Shown piece after piece: positions 34,492 through 43,192 of a stretch of 64,000 nucleotides of DNA. A program made the position numbers and the translations under genes. Source of the DNA: JAFGIG01 sp964397545 (GTDB lineage: Bacteria; SDB-A). The notes below the pieces were generated by a model, which ran no database searches, had not been told where the DNA came from, and saw nothing but the letters and a program-made list of their open reading frames with translations. Location of the stretch: NCBI GenBank assembly GCA_964397545.1, contig CAYNIW010000009.1:14150-78149 (forward strand), read 5' to 3'. Within the stretch, counting starts at the first letter, position 1, and the number at the start of each line of letters is the position of its first letter.

Positions 34492-35751
34492 ATGCCGCTC
34501 CAGTATGATCTGCTTTTTTCCGAGAACGCCATGTCTTTCAAAAAGTCCGCCATCAGAGAACTTCTCAAGCTGACAGCCAAGCCTGAGATTATTTCTTTCG
34601 CGGGAGGGCTTCCTCATCACGACACTTTCCCCATTCCTCATCTGAAAGAAATAATTGCCGATCTTCTTCACAGAGAGGGGAAAAAAGTTCTTCAGTATTC
34701 CACAACTGAAGGAGACCAGTCACTGAAAGAAGAGCTATGCAAATGGCTCGCGAAAGACGCAGTGAACGTAAAGCCCGATCAGATGCTCATAGTCAGCGCG
34801 TCACAGCAGGCCCTCGATCTTGTTGCGAGAATTTTTCTAAATCCCGAAGACACATGCATAGTGGGTCTGCCGACATATCTTGGATTTCTCCAATCTGCGG
34901 GCGCAGTCCGGGGAAAAATGGTCGGAATCCCTCTTGACGACGACGGGATTAAGACCGATCAAGTCAAGGATCAGATAGTCCGCCTCATAAAAGAAGGCAA
35001 AAAACCTAAATTCATTTATGTGATCCCGGATTTCCAAAATCCGGCCGGTGTGACGCTTTCTCTCGAAAGAAGAAAACATTTGCTCAAAATTGCCGAAGAA
35101 TTCGACATCATCATTATAGAGGACTCTCCATACAGGAGACTGAGATACACGGGAAAACCCATCCCCACTATCTTTCAACTCGACGAAGGCAGGGGTTACG
35201 TGGCAACTCTCTATACTTTTTCAAAAATATTTTTACCGGGTTTCAGGCTCGGATGGGTTATCGGGCCCAAACATGTTATAGAAAAAATGATTCTGGCAAA
35301 ACAGGGTATGGATCTTTGCACATCTTTATTCACTCAGGCAATAGCGAGAGAATATATCAAGGCGGATCTCCTCGACGAGAGGATTGAGAAAAACATTGAA
35401 CTATACAGCAAAAAAAGAAAGAAAATGCTGGAAGCTCTCGAAAAATACATGCCGAAAATCGAAGGTCTTAAATGGACAAAACCGGACGGAGGGCTGTTTT
35501 TGTGGGTCTCACTGCCTCCTTCGATGAATACGGACAGGATGTTCTACGAAGCCATCAAGGAAAATGTAGCCTATGTAATCGGCAGTGCTTTCCACTGCGA
35601 CGGGGAAGGACAAAACACGATGAGGCTGAATTTTTCCTATCCTTCGGAAGATGAAATTGACACGGGAATACAAAGGCTCGCCAAAGTCATTGAAAAAGAA
35701 AAGGATAAGACAGACCAAGGACTTAACAACGTAGTCCCTCAATCTCCGTAG
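34492..35751 (+). CDS. PLP-dependent aminotransferase (class I/II, LysN-like)
   Basis: 419 residues starting at an ATG after AAAGGAGG. Family motifs: ISFAGGLPHHDTFP near residue 35, ASQQALDLVARIF, FIYVIPDFQNPAGVTL, EDSPYRRLRY and the PLP-lysine region YTFSKIFLPGFRLGWVIG, ending in a domain with PDGGLFLWVSLP. These resemble the 2-aminoadipate/MocR-type fold I aminotransferase subgroup (LysN). The exact amino-acid substrate is not determined by sequence. There is no DNA-binding domain. It has its own promoter and converges on a small gene three bases away. Confidence 0.92.
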   Translation: MPLQYDLLFSENAMSFKKSAIRELLKLTAKPEIISFAGGLPHHDTFPIPHLKEIIADLLHREGKKVLQYSTTEGDQSLKEELCKWLAKDAVNVKPDQMLIVSASQQALDLVARIFLNPEDTCIVGLPTYLGFLQSAGAVRGKMVGIPLDDDGIKTDQVKDQIVRLIKEGKKPKFIYVIPDFQNPAGVTLSLERRKHLLKIAEEFDIIIIEDSPYRRLRYTGKPIPTIFQLDEGRGYVATLYTFSKIFLPGFRLGWVIGPKHVIEKMILAKQGMDLCTSLFTQAIAREYIKADLLDERIEKNIELYSKKRKKMLEALEKYMPKIEGLKWTKPDGGLFLWVSLPPSMNTDRMFYEAIKENVAYVIGSAFHCDGEGQNTMRLNFSYPSEDEIDTGIQRLAKVIEKEKDKTDQGLNNVVPQSP

Positions 35752-35754
35752 GTT

Positions 35755-36144
35755 TTATTCCAGGGGTATAAGCATTCGGGAGCTCGGTATGAGCTCCCTT
35801 TTTTCGAGCTCTTCTCCCCCGACAATTATGCTGACCAGAAGTTTTTTTTCAGAATCATCCGCTCTGCCATGGTATCTGACTTCGAGTGTTCCCGGAACGA
35901 GGTTTTTCAAATCCACGGTGATACTCGGGGGAGGAGCACATGTCCGCAAAATAGCCGCGTCAAAATGGTTTGATTTTATGCTCAAGGAAACAAGGTCTGC
36001 TGAATCCGCGTTTTCAAAACGGCATGTGAGCCGACCCGGGTCGCGATGAGCTTTTCTGTAGAAAAAAGCGATAGAAAACAATATCAGGCAGGGAACGAGA
36101 ACAGCGGCGCTAAAAAATAACTCTTTTTTTCTACCCAAAGCCAT
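35755..36144 (-). CDS. unknown protein with N-terminal membrane anchor
   Basis: About 129 residues from ATG 36144; a TTG at 36162 would add six. Residues 8-30 form a membrane helix (ELFFSAAVLVPCLILFSIAFFY). The remaining 100 residues are probably extracytoplasmic and beta-rich (LVPGTLEVRYHGRAD, LLVSIIVGGEELEKRELIPS), with two cysteines (R-C-R-F and T-C-A-P-P) and no motif I recognise. It is divergent from the archease gene, with only 39 bases between starts, and convergent with the aminotransferase gene. No function proposed. Confidence 0.65.
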   Translation of the reverse strand: MALGRKKELFFSAAVLVPCLILFSIAFFYRKAHRDPGRLTCRFENADSADLVSLSIKSNHFDAAILRTCAPPPSITVDLKNLVPGTLEVRYHGRADDSEKKLLVSIIVGGEELEKRELIPSSRMLIPLE

Positions 36145-36183
36145 TCTATATTTAACATCCAATGATAAAAAAAATCAACCCAG

Positions 36184-36609
36184 ATGAATTATAGTTTTTT
36201 CGACCACACCGCCGATATCGGCATTGAAGCTCGGGGCAAATCCCTTTCCTCAATGTTCAGGAACGCCGCACAAGCAGTCTTGACACTTATGAAAGACAGG
36301 AATGAAGCAAAAACCTCTGCCGGGCTTTATCTCGAAATGCAATCAGACAGTGCAGAGGACCTTCTTATTGATTTAGTTTCCGAGATAATCTACCATTCCG
36401 AAGCAAAATCCGTCTTACCATCAAAAATTCAAATGTTAAAAGTGAGAAAACTCCGATCCGGAGAATACTTTTTGAAAGTTTTTTTGGAAACAACAAAAGC
36501 CGTCAAGAATTCACGGCCCGGAAAAATGATAAAAGGCGCGACTTTCAGCGGTTTGTCAGTCGAAGAAAAAAACGGCACTTTCTGCGCGAGGTTCATTCTC
36601 GATGTCTGA
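36184..36609 (+). CDS. archease
   Basis: 141 residues with the archease signature FFDHTADIGIEARG at the N-terminus, SAEDLLIDLVSEIIYHSE in the middle and IKGATFSGLSVEE at the C-terminal part. Archease stimulates guanylation and turnover of the RNA ligase RtcB, encoded immediately downstream with an eight-base overlap. The acidic residues (Asp of DHTAD and the last Asp of FILDV) that form the calcium/metal site are conserved. Confidence 0.93.
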   Translation: MNYSFFDHTADIGIEARGKSLSSMFRNAAQAVLTLMKDRNEAKTSAGLYLEMQSDSAEDLLIDLVSEIIYHSEAKSVLPSKIQMLKVRKLRSGEYFLKVFLETTKAVKNSRPGKMIKGATFSGLSVEEKNGTFCARFILDV

Positions 36610-38011
36610 CAGAGGATTCCGTCTCTTGTCTGAAAATCTCTATGAAATAGAGAAAAAAGGGAGCATGAATGTTCCAGGAAGGATTTACGCCAACGAAAAG
36701 ATACTCCAGAGCATAGACATCAATGTTCTGTCACAGATCGAAAACGTAGCTTCTCTTCCCGGCATCATATCTTATTCGCTCGCCATGCCAGATGCCCACT
36801 GGGGATACGGCTTTCCAATCGGCGGAGTCGCGGCTTTTCCTTTTCCAGACGGCATAATCTCCCCCGGAGGCGTTGGATACGACATCAACTGCGGCGTCAG
36901 ACTGATGAAGACCGGAATCCATTTTAGCGAAGTTTCAAATAAAATCCGTTCCCTGACGGATAGATTATTTCAAAACATACCTCTTGGGCTCGGACAAGGA
37001 GCTATCTATAAGCCGGACAAAGCGGAGCTTTCAAAGATACTATCACGCGGAGCCCAATACATGATCGAGAAAGGCTTCGGAGAGAAACAAGACCTCGAAA
37101 GATGCGATTCTCACGGATGTATTTCAGAAGCAGATGCTGAAGCGGTTTCTGATAAAGCCAAAGAGAGAGGCATCAACCAGCTCGGCAGTCTCGGTGCAGG
37201 CAATCACTTCATCGAAATAGACGTCATAGAGGAGATTTTCGACGAAAGATTCTCAAGCGAAGCCGGCATTTTTAAAGGAGAACTGGTTTTTCAAATTCAT
37301 TCCGGTTCCAGAGGACTGGGGCATCAGATAACGACCGACTGGATCAGCTCTCTGATGAAAGAAATCAGGAAAAAAGACATCTTCTTGAAAGATAAACAGC
37401 TCGTTTACACTCAAATCCACACTGATACGGGAAAAAGATACTTTTCCGCGATGAACGCTGGGGCAAACTTCGCTTTCGCCAACAGACAGCTCATGTCTCA
37501 CAAAATAAGGACATTGTTTACCAGATATTTATCAAACCAAGCCAGAGTGGAGCTTATCTGCGATTGTTGTCACAACATCGCGATGAAGGAATCCCTGAAC
37601 GGCAAAACAATAATGGTCCATAGAAAAGGAGCGACGAGAGCCGACCCGGAAGAAAAAACAAGATACGGAAGCAGAATCTTTCCTTCCCCGGTAATAGTCC
37701 CCGGTTCTATGGGTTCGGGTTTCTACCTTTTGTCACCGGAAGAAAAATGCAGAGACACTTTTTTCTCTCTGCCTCATGGAGCAGGAAGGCTTTTGGGAAG
37801 AAAACAAGCGAGCCGAAAATTCAGGGAAAACGACATTAAAAAAGAGTTGATGAATAAGGGAATTTATGTTAAAAATTACTCCTGTGAAGGCGTTTCGGAA
37901 GAAGCGCCCGGTGCATATAAAGGATTGAAAGACGTAGTAGAAACAGTGACAAAAGTTGGGCTAGCCCGGAGTATTCTCAGGGGGATGCCCGTAGGAAACA
38001 TCAAAGGATAA
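36602..38011 (+). CDS. rtcB: RNA-splicing ligase RtcB
   Basis: 469 residues with RtcB motifs: MPDAHWGYGFPIGGVAAF, GGVGYDINCGVRL (metal-binding Asp and Cys), GNHFIE, QIHSGSRGLGHQ, CCHNIA, HRKGATRA and PHGAGRLLGRK with the guanylated His. It joins RNA 2',3'-cyclic phosphate and 5'-OH ends in repair or tRNA splicing. In bacteria it is usually an RNA repair enzyme. It overlaps the archease gene, forming the recognised archease-RtcB pair. No sigma-54-type regulator (RtcR) is adjacent, so control is different from E. coli. Confidence 0.97.
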   Translation: MSDRGFRLLSENLYEIEKKGSMNVPGRIYANEKILQSIDINVLSQIENVASLPGIISYSLAMPDAHWGYGFPIGGVAAFPFPDGIISPGGVGYDINCGVRLMKTGIHFSEVSNKIRSLTDRLFQNIPLGLGQGAIYKPDKAELSKILSRGAQYMIEKGFGEKQDLERCDSHGCISEADAEAVSDKAKERGINQLGSLGAGNHFIEIDVIEEIFDERFSSEAGIFKGELVFQIHSGSRGLGHQITTDWISSLMKEIRKKDIFLKDKQLVYTQIHTDTGKRYFSAMNAGANFAFANRQLMSHKIRTLFTRYLSNQARVELICDCCHNIAMKESLNGKTIMVHRKGATRADPEEKTRYGSRIFPSPVIVPGSMGSGFYLLSPEEKCRDTFFSLPHGAGRLLGRKQASRKFRENDIKKELMNKGIYVKNYSCEGVSEEAPGAYKGLKDVVETVTKVGLARSILRGMPVGNIKG

Positions 38012-38026
38012 AACGGGAGGTAACAG

Positions 38027-38323
38027 ATGACACAGCGCAATCCAATAATGGTTTTGATCCTCGGATGCGTAACGCTCGGAATATATAACCTTATATGGTT
38101 CTGGCAGACATGCAGTGAACTCAATTCCAAAGGAGCCACAATTCCGAACCCCATTCTCATTTTCATTCCCATAGTCAGCATTTTCTGGCTCTGGAAATAC
38201 TCCGAAGGCGTTGAAAAAGTCACCGCCGGAGCTCAGACCGGCGTAATGGCTTTCATTCTTTTCTGGTTCATTAATCCTGTCGGAATGTTCCTCGTTCAGC
38301 AGAAATACAACGAAGTAAAGTAG
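38027..38323 (+). CDS. DUF4234 small membrane protein
   Basis: 98 residues with three hydrophobic segments and the DUF4234 pattern RNPIMVLILGCVTLGIYNLIWFWQ, closing with WFINPVGMFLVQQKYNEV. The function of the family is unknown. It begins 15 bases after rtcB with AACGGGAGG before the ATG, and the DUF5684 gene follows 13 bases on, so the two small membrane proteins are in one transcript. Confidence 0.85.
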   Translation: MTQRNPIMVLILGCVTLGIYNLIWFWQTCSELNSKGATIPNPILIFIPIVSIFWLWKYSEGVEKVTAGAQTGVMAFILFWFINPVGMFLVQQKYNEVK

Positions 38324-38336
38324 TAGAGCGGCGGAA

Positions 38337-38753
38337 ATGATTCAATACTTAAACATACTGGCACAGACTTCTCAGGACGACGGCTCTGCAGCCGGCGCCG
38401 CCGGAGTTTTCGGCATGGTATGTTGTTTTTGGATTTTCTACATCCTCCTTATCATCGGTTCTTACGTTTATTATTCTATGGCTCTGATGACAATAGCCAA
38501 GAAGCTCGGCGCAACTGAAAAGGCATGGTGGGCGTGGATACCCATTCTCAATGTCCTTCTCATGCTCGAGCTGGCGCAGCAGCCGACGTGGTGGATAGTC
38601 CTCATGTTCATACCCTTCGTCAACATAGTCATCTCCATAATGATATGGATGGCTATAGCAGAAGCAAGAGGAAAGCCAAGCTGGTGGGGCATTATGCTGC
38701 TCGTTCCCGTGATGAACATCATCACTCCCGGATATCTGGCTTGGTCTGAATAA
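38337..38753 (+). CDS. DUF5684-like small membrane protein
   Basis: 138 residues, four hydrophobic segments, with the DUF5684-type core KKLGATEKAWWAWIPILN, TWWIVLMFIPFVNIVI and PSWWGIMLLVPVMNI. Related segments are found fused to signal-peptidase-like or DUF4234 proteins in other bacteria. No catalytic motif is seen, so only the family is assigned. A rho-independent terminator follows at 38761. Confidence 0.82.
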   Translation: MIQYLNILAQTSQDDGSAAGAAGVFGMVCCFWIFYILLIIGSYVYYSMALMTIAKKLGATEKAWWAWIPILNVLLMLELAQQPTWWIVLMFIPFVNIVISIMIWMAIAEARGKPSWWGIMLLVPVMNIITPGYLAWSE

Positions 38754-38760
38754 ATCTCAG

Positions 38761-38793
38761 GGCGAAGCGCTTTAATGCGCTTCGCCTTCTTTC
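38761..38793 (+). terminator. rho-independent terminator after the DUF5684 gene
   Basis: A perfect ten-base stem GGCGAAGCGC / GCGCTTCGCC (38761-38770, 38777-38786) with loop TTTAAT and a T-rich tail TTCTTTC. nadA starts 19 bases later, so it may be reached only by read-through or an undetected promoter. Confidence 0.85.
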
Positions 38794-38811
38794 ATCTTCA
38801 AGGATTGTTTT

Positions 38812-39726
38812 TTGGAAATATCAGCTATAGCGGAAAAAATTAAATCGCTTAAAGAGCAAAAGAATTTTTTAATTCTCGCTCATAATTACCAGAACCCCGA
38901 AGTTCAATCCGTCGCCGATTTTATCGGTGATTCTCTCGAGTTGTGCAGAGAAGCCCAGAAAAGCGTTCATCCAGATATAGTTCTCTGCGGAGTCAGTTTC
39001 ATGGCTGAAACTGCGGCTATACTCAATCCCGATAAAAACGTCTATCTCCCTGAAAAAAACGCTCACTGCACAATGGCTCAAATGCTGACGGCTGAAGATG
39101 TTCTCTCTCTGAAAAAAAATCATCCCTCAGCTCAAGTTATGTGTTATGTAAATTCTTCTGCTGAAGTTAAATCCGTCAGCGACATTATATGCACAAGCTC
39201 AAACGCAGTCAGCCTCGCCCGTAAAATCCAGTCAGAGGAAATCATTTTTGTTCCGGACAGAAACCTCGGCTCTTTCGTCTCAAAATCCGTTCCGGAAATC
39301 AGGGTCTGGCTTTCACCCGCTTTTTGCTACGTTCATCACGAAATTTATCCTGAAGACATTATAAAGACAAAAAATCAATTTCAGGCAACTTTGGTCATTT
39401 CTCATCCTGAATGTCAGGAACCGGTGATTCAGATTTCCGACTTTGTCGGTTCGACCTCGGCTATGCTTAAATATGTCTCCGAGAGCGCCGAGAAACAATT
39501 CATCGTATGCACTGAAGAGGGCATGCTCGAAAGGATGAGAAAAGTTAACCCTCAGAAGAAAATCATTTCCCCTCTTATGCCGAGGCTCTGCTATGGCATG
39601 AAAAAAACTTCTCTCCAATCCCTTCTCTCTATCCTGGAAAATCCTTGTGAGAAGATAAATGTCCCTTCACCCATCGCGGAAAAAGCTCTTATTCCAATTA
39701 AAAGAATGATGGATTTATCGTTTTAA
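38812..39726 (+). CDS. nadA: quinolinate synthase
   Basis: 304 residues from a TTG (38812) with AAGGA eight bases upstream. The NadA pattern is complete: LAHNYQNPEVQSVADFIGDSL, DIVLCGVSFMAETAAIL, CYVNSSAEVK, ICTSSNAV, FVPDRNLG, HPECQEPV and CYGMKKTS. Cysteines in LCGVSF, HPEC and LCYGM are those expected to bind the 4Fe-4S cluster. It condenses iminoaspartate with dihydroxyacetone phosphate. No nadB or nadC is in the window. Confidence 0.95.
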   Translation: MEISAIAEKIKSLKEQKNFLILAHNYQNPEVQSVADFIGDSLELCREAQKSVHPDIVLCGVSFMAETAAILNPDKNVYLPEKNAHCTMAQMLTAEDVLSLKKNHPSAQVMCYVNSSAEVKSVSDIICTSSNAVSLARKIQSEEIIFVPDRNLGSFVSKSVPEIRVWLSPAFCYVHHEIYPEDIIKTKNQFQATLVISHPECQEPVIQISDFVGSTSAMLKYVSESAEKQFIVCTEEGMLERMRKVNPQKKIISPLMPRLCYGMKKTSLQSLLSILENPCEKINVPSPIAEKALIPIKRMMDLSF

Positions 39727-39727
39727 T

Positions 39728-40135
39728 ATGGAAGAAAGAGGAATAATAGAAAGAGATTTAGGGAACGGAAAATACATGGTCAGGTTTTTCATAAATCCTG
39801 AAGCATGCTCATGTTGCTCGGCCTATCACAAATGCATAGTGAAAAAGAACCAGCAACTTGAACTGCCGGGACCACCGGGGTTGAGAACAGGTCAGGAAAT
39901 CCGTGCGGTTTTTCCGGAAGGGTCTAAAGTATCACGACTCTTTATTATACTTGGCTCTCCGGTAGCAGTATTTCTAACTTTATTTTTCATATTAAAAGCC
40001 AATAAGAATGAAGAAATTTTCTCTCTTTTAATATCCTCTGTTGCCGCTGTTGCGGATTTTGTTATTATGCTTTGGATTATGAAAAAAATGGAAAAAAACT
40101 TTATCGGCAGTATCTTTATCGAGCCCGTCCGATGA
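39728..40135 (+). CDS. RseC/MucC-like membrane protein
   Basis: 135 residues. N-terminal Cys-rich motif EACSCCSAYHKC near residues 25-36, a beta domain with LRTGQEIRAVFPE, and two membrane helices (about 68-86 and 92-111), the RseC layout. RseC modulates sigma-E and, in several bacteria, SoxR reduction with the Rnf complex; neither is in this window. The ATG is one base after the nadA stop. Its role as an envelope regulator is family inference. Confidence 0.8.
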   Translation: MEERGIIERDLGNGKYMVRFFINPEACSCCSAYHKCIVKKNQQLELPGPPGLRTGQEIRAVFPEGSKVSRLFIILGSPVAVFLTLFFILKANKNEEIFSLLISSVAAVADFVIMLWIMKKMEKNFIGSIFIEPVR

Positions 40136-40145
40136 GGTTTCACGG

Positions 40146-40556
40146 ATGAAAAAACACAGCGAAGACTACAGAAAGATAGAAGTCCCTGTCCAGGGAGAAC
40201 TGACAATACTCAAAAATCCTGTTGTTTCAAGAACATATACAGTCGAGATAGAAGCTCTTGAATTCACCTGCCTGTGCCCCATGACCGGCCAGCCGGATTA
40301 TGCCGTAATATTTATTCGCTACTGCCCGAAAGACAGCATTTTCGAACTTAAATCGCTTAAGCTCTATCTTCAGACTTTCCGTCAAATGCCTTTAACTCAT
40401 GAAGAAACGGTCAATGCGATTTTCGACAAAATTGAAAAAGCAGTCCAGCCTCTTCATCTTGAAGTAAGAGGTCAATTCAGCATAAGAGGAGGCATAAGAA
40501 CATCAGTGACAGCCAGAAGCGGCAGTGATTTTTCAAATTCAAGGAGGGAAAATTGA
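40146..40556 (+). CDS. queF: NADPH-dependent 7-cyano-7-deazaguanine reductase
   Basis: 136 residues, the short type I QueF. The catalytic Cys lies in FTCLCPMTGQPDYA (residues about 40-53) and NADPH-binding residues in ELKSLKLYLQTFR; HEETVNAIFDKI follows. It reduces preQ0 to preQ1 in queuosine synthesis. QueG, the last queuosine step, is encoded at 42176-43183. It overlaps the next gene by four bases (TTGA). Confidence 0.95.
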   Translation: MKKHSEDYRKIEVPVQGELTILKNPVVSRTYTVEIEALEFTCLCPMTGQPDYAVIFIRYCPKDSIFELKSLKLYLQTFRQMPLTHEETVNAIFDKIEKAVQPLHLEVRGQFSIRGGIRTSVTARSGSDFSNSRREN

Positions 40557-40987
40557 TCGGTTCAGTATATCCGAGACATAGAATGTTTAAGACCACTGCC
40601 TGGCAGAATTGGGCACTCGGCTGGCGTTTTATTTTTTTCTGTTATTTTTTCGCCACTGCCGCTTTTTTTATGGGGCTTGGTTTGTCTCCGGTATGGTTTG
40701 CCGCTTTAATTCCGCCTGCAGTCTTTTATCACATTCTCGGGTCGAGCCTTTGGAAAGCAAAGCAATGGACGAGAAAAGCCGCTATCGCGGAGCATTTCAT
40801 AGCCGGAACAGGAGAGGCGATCTTCGTAATACTGCTTTTTATGATGTCTCCGAAAACAGCGGGTTGGAAGGACTTCTCTTTTCTCGCGGCGAAAATCTGC
40901 ATCTTTGACCTTCTCCTCAGGATTGCAACGCTTTTATTTCTTTTTAAAAACAGAAATTTTCCGGGAAATTCAGTAAAAAAATCTTAA
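40553..40987 (+). CDS. unknown four-helix membrane protein
   Basis: 144 residues from a TTG (40553) with GGAGG ten bases upstream, overlapping the queF stop. Four hydrophobic segments (about 23-42, 47-65, 84-99, 107-131) are separated by basic or aromatic loops. No family is recognised, and conserved charged residues in the membrane are absent. It ends by overlapping the 3' end of the next, convergent gene by four bases. Confidence 0.72.
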   Translation: MIGSVYPRHRMFKTTAWQNWALGWRFIFFCYFFATAAFFMGLGLSPVWFAALIPPAVFYHILGSSLWKAKQWTRKAAIAEHFIAGTGEAIFVILLFMMSPKTAGWKDFSFLAAKICIFDLLLRIATLLFLFKNRNFPGNSVKKS

Positions 40988-41679
40988 CGGATTCTCAGGC
41001 TTTTGTGGGTTATATCCGCTTCGTCCTTGAAAAACAAAGTGTCTGAGGATATTTGGACATCATAAATCCTTATGGTTTCATCCAGTGTTTGAATTTTCAC
41101 AGTCCCCGAACCGGTAAATGAATAGGTACCGGGTATCGTCTCTTTTCCGTTGAGAGAAATCAGTCTAATTGAACGGTCTCCGTCAAATTCAAGCAAAATC
41201 TGCTCATCTTCCCAGGACCCGATAATCTCATCCTCGATTGAATAACTCCGGGAAGAATCTTCGTTCGAAACGACAACGAGAGTGTTTAAGTTATTATCGC
41301 AGAGATGTATCTCTACAGTTTTACCTTCGAACACCCCTTCGGAAATCTCCTGTGCCATCAGTTTGCATGTATTTAAGTAATCCTCGTCCTTATCATAGCC
41401 TTCCTTCACCGGGAATCTCACTTGATAAACTCCTGCGATTTTTAACAGTTGAACCGTTTTCACGGGTTTTCCCACATCAAACCAGCCGGCGTCTGAAAGG
41501 TATTCGCCGAGAGCTTTCGCTTCCTGCTCTGTTGCCGGAGATTTATAGTAAAGCTCGCTTCCGTTTTCGTAAGTAATTTTTATTCCCCATGAGCTTTCAA
41601 AGCTTCCAAGAGCTGAAATGAAAAAAACCGCAATACCGGCGAGAGACAAAATAATTCTGCTTGAACGTTGAATTTTCAT
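40984..41679 (-). CDS. unknown secreted or membrane-anchored protein
   Basis: About 231 residues from ATG 41679, which has AAAGGAG upstream; a longer start at 41766 would overlap the next gene heavily and is rejected. Residues 8-27 form a signal or anchor (IILSLAGIAVFFISALG). The first 130 residues of the mature part have alternating strands and helices with TVEIHLCDNNLNTL; the C-terminal 75 residues look like a lipocalin-type beta domain (IIGSWEDEQILLEFDG, then GTYSFTGSGTVKIQ), a pattern reminiscent of lipocalin-like DUFs but not diagnostic. Function unknown. Confidence 0.7.
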   Translation of the reverse strand: MKIQRSSRIILSLAGIAVFFISALGSFESSWGIKITYENGSELYYKSPATEQEAKALGEYLSDAGWFDVGKPVKTVQLLKIAGVYQVRFPVKEGYDKDEDYLNTCKLMAQEISEGVFEGKTVEIHLCDNNLNTLVVVSNEDSSRSYSIEDEIIGSWEDEQILLEFDGDRSIRLISLNGKETIPGTYSFTGSGTVKIQTLDETIRIYDVQISSDTLFFKDEADITHKSLRIR

Positions 41680-41683
41680 AGAA

Positions 41684-42127
41684 TCATATCTCCTTTCTGA
41701 ACGGTCTGATCGTGGCGAAAGGAATGAAAGAAAAGACAGCAGTGAAAGCGAGATCCATGCTGTCAAAAGTTCCGGGAAACAGGCCGTTGATCTGCATGAC
41801 CTCGGAAGCTATACCTATTGCCGGTCCAAGGGCGAACCAGAAAAGCTTTCCCCTGTCGTCCTTCCACATAAGGATCAGGTAAGAGGTAAGTGAATATATC
41901 CACAACGCATTCGGCAGACAAAACACCAACCAGTATGGGTATCTGAAATCCGTGATTAGAAATGATGATCTCACGGCTTTAACAAAACCGGATACACCGA
42001 CGGATTCAAACCATCTGAACATCAGCAGATCTTCTGTCCTAAAAAGCACATATATCAATCCGCCTACAGCAAGCGGAAAAAATATGTGCAATAAAAAAAC
42101 GCCCAACCGGAAAATCTTCTTTTTCAT
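41684..42127 (-). CDS. unknown four-helix membrane protein
   Basis: About 147 residues from ATG 42127 with AAAGGCGG upstream (a GTG one codon earlier is also possible). Four membrane segments are visible: about 7-28, 67-86, 97-116 and 122-140. GPAIGIASEVMQINGLFPGTFDSMDL recalls the motif region of some VanZ-like proteins, but the match is not strong enough to name it. It lies four bases upstream of the preceding secreted protein gene and is likely co-transcribed with it. Confidence 0.68.
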   Translation of the reverse strand: MKKKIFRLGVFLLHIFFPLAVGGLIYVLFRTEDLLMFRWFESVGVSGFVKAVRSSFLITDFRYPYWLVFCLPNALWIYSLTSYLILMWKDDRGKLFWFALGPAIGIASEVMQINGLFPGTFDSMDLAFTAVFSFIPFATIRPFRKEI

Positions 42128-42175
42128 CACCCGCCTTTCAGATCATAATATTGTAAAAAGAACCTGCCGATTAAA

Positions 42176-43183
42176 TCAAACGGTATTTAAAAAAAATTCA
42201 GCGGCGTCTCTTATTCCTTGATTTTCAGATTTTTTGTATTTTTGAGCTGAAACCATGCCTTTAATTTCTTTCCGATTCGCAAGAACTATAAGAGCGTTTC
42301 TTATCAATACTTCTTCCTTCAACCAGCCGGCGCTTAATTGCGAGCCGAAAAATTGATTTTTTCTGAACTCGCCGGGATTTTTTAGAAAAGACACCAAGTC
42401 AACCGTCATTCCGATTTTCCCCTTATAAGGACTGTGCATGGAAAGCGGCGCATTTTCGTTGAATGGACACAATTCCTGGCATTCGTCACACCCGAAAAAC
42501 ATTCCGCATATCTTCACCTTTTCTTCATCCGGGATCACAGCGTCTTTTTGCATTATTTCCTGAAGGCACCGGGTCCTGTTAAATATCAGCGTTTCCCTGT
42601 TTGCAGAGCCTAAACACCCACCAGGACAGTTTTGAGAGCATATAGAACATTCTCCACACAGAGAATCTTTCATGGATGAAACCGGCAATTCCGCGTCAGT
42701 CAGGAATAGAGCGATTAAAACATAAGATCCGTGCATCTCATTGACGAGAAGTCCGTTTTTACCTCTGAATCCCAACCCGGCTCTGTAAGCGAAAAGTTTT
42801 TCATCGAGAGGTCCATTTACATAGACATCAGAAACTCTTGATCCTGTCATTTCAGAAAACTTTTTAGCCACAAATTTCATTTTTCTCCGGAGAAGGCTGT
42901 AATAATTCCCCCAGAGATATCTGGCGAGAAACCCTTCTCCTTTTCCAAGAATTTTTCTTTCTTTAGTGTTGTAAGAGATGATACCGGCGACGACGCTTTC
43001 AGCCCATGGTCTCAATAATCGAGGATTGTGAAATCTGTCATCGGGCACGAACTGGCCTTCGAATGAACAAGTGCGGTTGAACTCTTCTTCGACCGGATCC
43101 GCAGAAGTGAAACCTATGCCGTCGAGATTTATTTCCCGTGCCAGCGATTGTAAGGTAAGCGCTTTATTTTTTTTTTTTTCCAA
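42176..43183 (-). CDS. queG: epoxyqueuosine reductase
   Basis: 335 residues as drawn from TTG 43183. The fold is standard: N-terminal DUF1730 region, DEKLFAYRAGLGFRGKNGLL, and two 4Fe-4S sites, CGECSICSQNCP (residues about 181-192) and CGMFFGCDECQELCPF (about 232-247), the first with its later CLG continuation. It reduces epoxyqueuosine in tRNA to queuosine using cobalamin. The start is unusual: ATGs at 43196 and 43193, the former coupled to the upstream stop (ATGA), are out of frame because of a run of 13 A residues in the coding strand (43167-43179). A 12-base or 15-base run would join ATG and gene. Confidence 0.93.
   Translation of the reverse strand: MEKKKNKALTLQSLAREINLDGIGFTSADPVEEEFNRTCSFEGQFVPDDRFHNPRLLRPWAESVVAGIISYNTKERKILGKGEGFLARYLWGNYYSLLRRKMKFVAKKFSEMTGSRVSDVYVNGPLDEKLFAYRAGLGFRGKNGLLVNEMHGSYVLIALFLTDAELPVSSMKDSLCGECSICSQNCPGGCLGSANRETLIFNRTRCLQEIMQKDAVIPDEEKVKICGMFFGCDECQELCPFNENAPLSMHSPYKGKIGMTVDLVSFLKNPGEFRKNQFFGSQLSAGWLKEEVLIRNALIVLANRKEIKGMVSAQKYKKSENQGIRDAAEFFLNTV
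43167..43179. repeat. 13-base homopolymer tract at the 5' end of queG
   Basis: Thirteen consecutive T on the plus strand (A on the coding strand) between the natural ATG codons and the queG frame. Tract length decides whether the ATG reads into queG, so it may be a slippage site or a sequencing error. Confidence 0.9.
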
Positions 43184-43192
43184 AAATTTCCA

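Noticed and set aside
38794..38811. Riboswitch or leader before nadA
   Set aside because: Only a 10-base stem that fits a terminator of the preceding operon; there is no room for a metabolite-binding fold.
41680..41766. Longer N-terminus for the secreted protein ending at 40984
   Set aside because: It would lie inside the 41684-42127 gene; the ATG at 41679 has a strong AAAGGAG and starts right before the signal segment.
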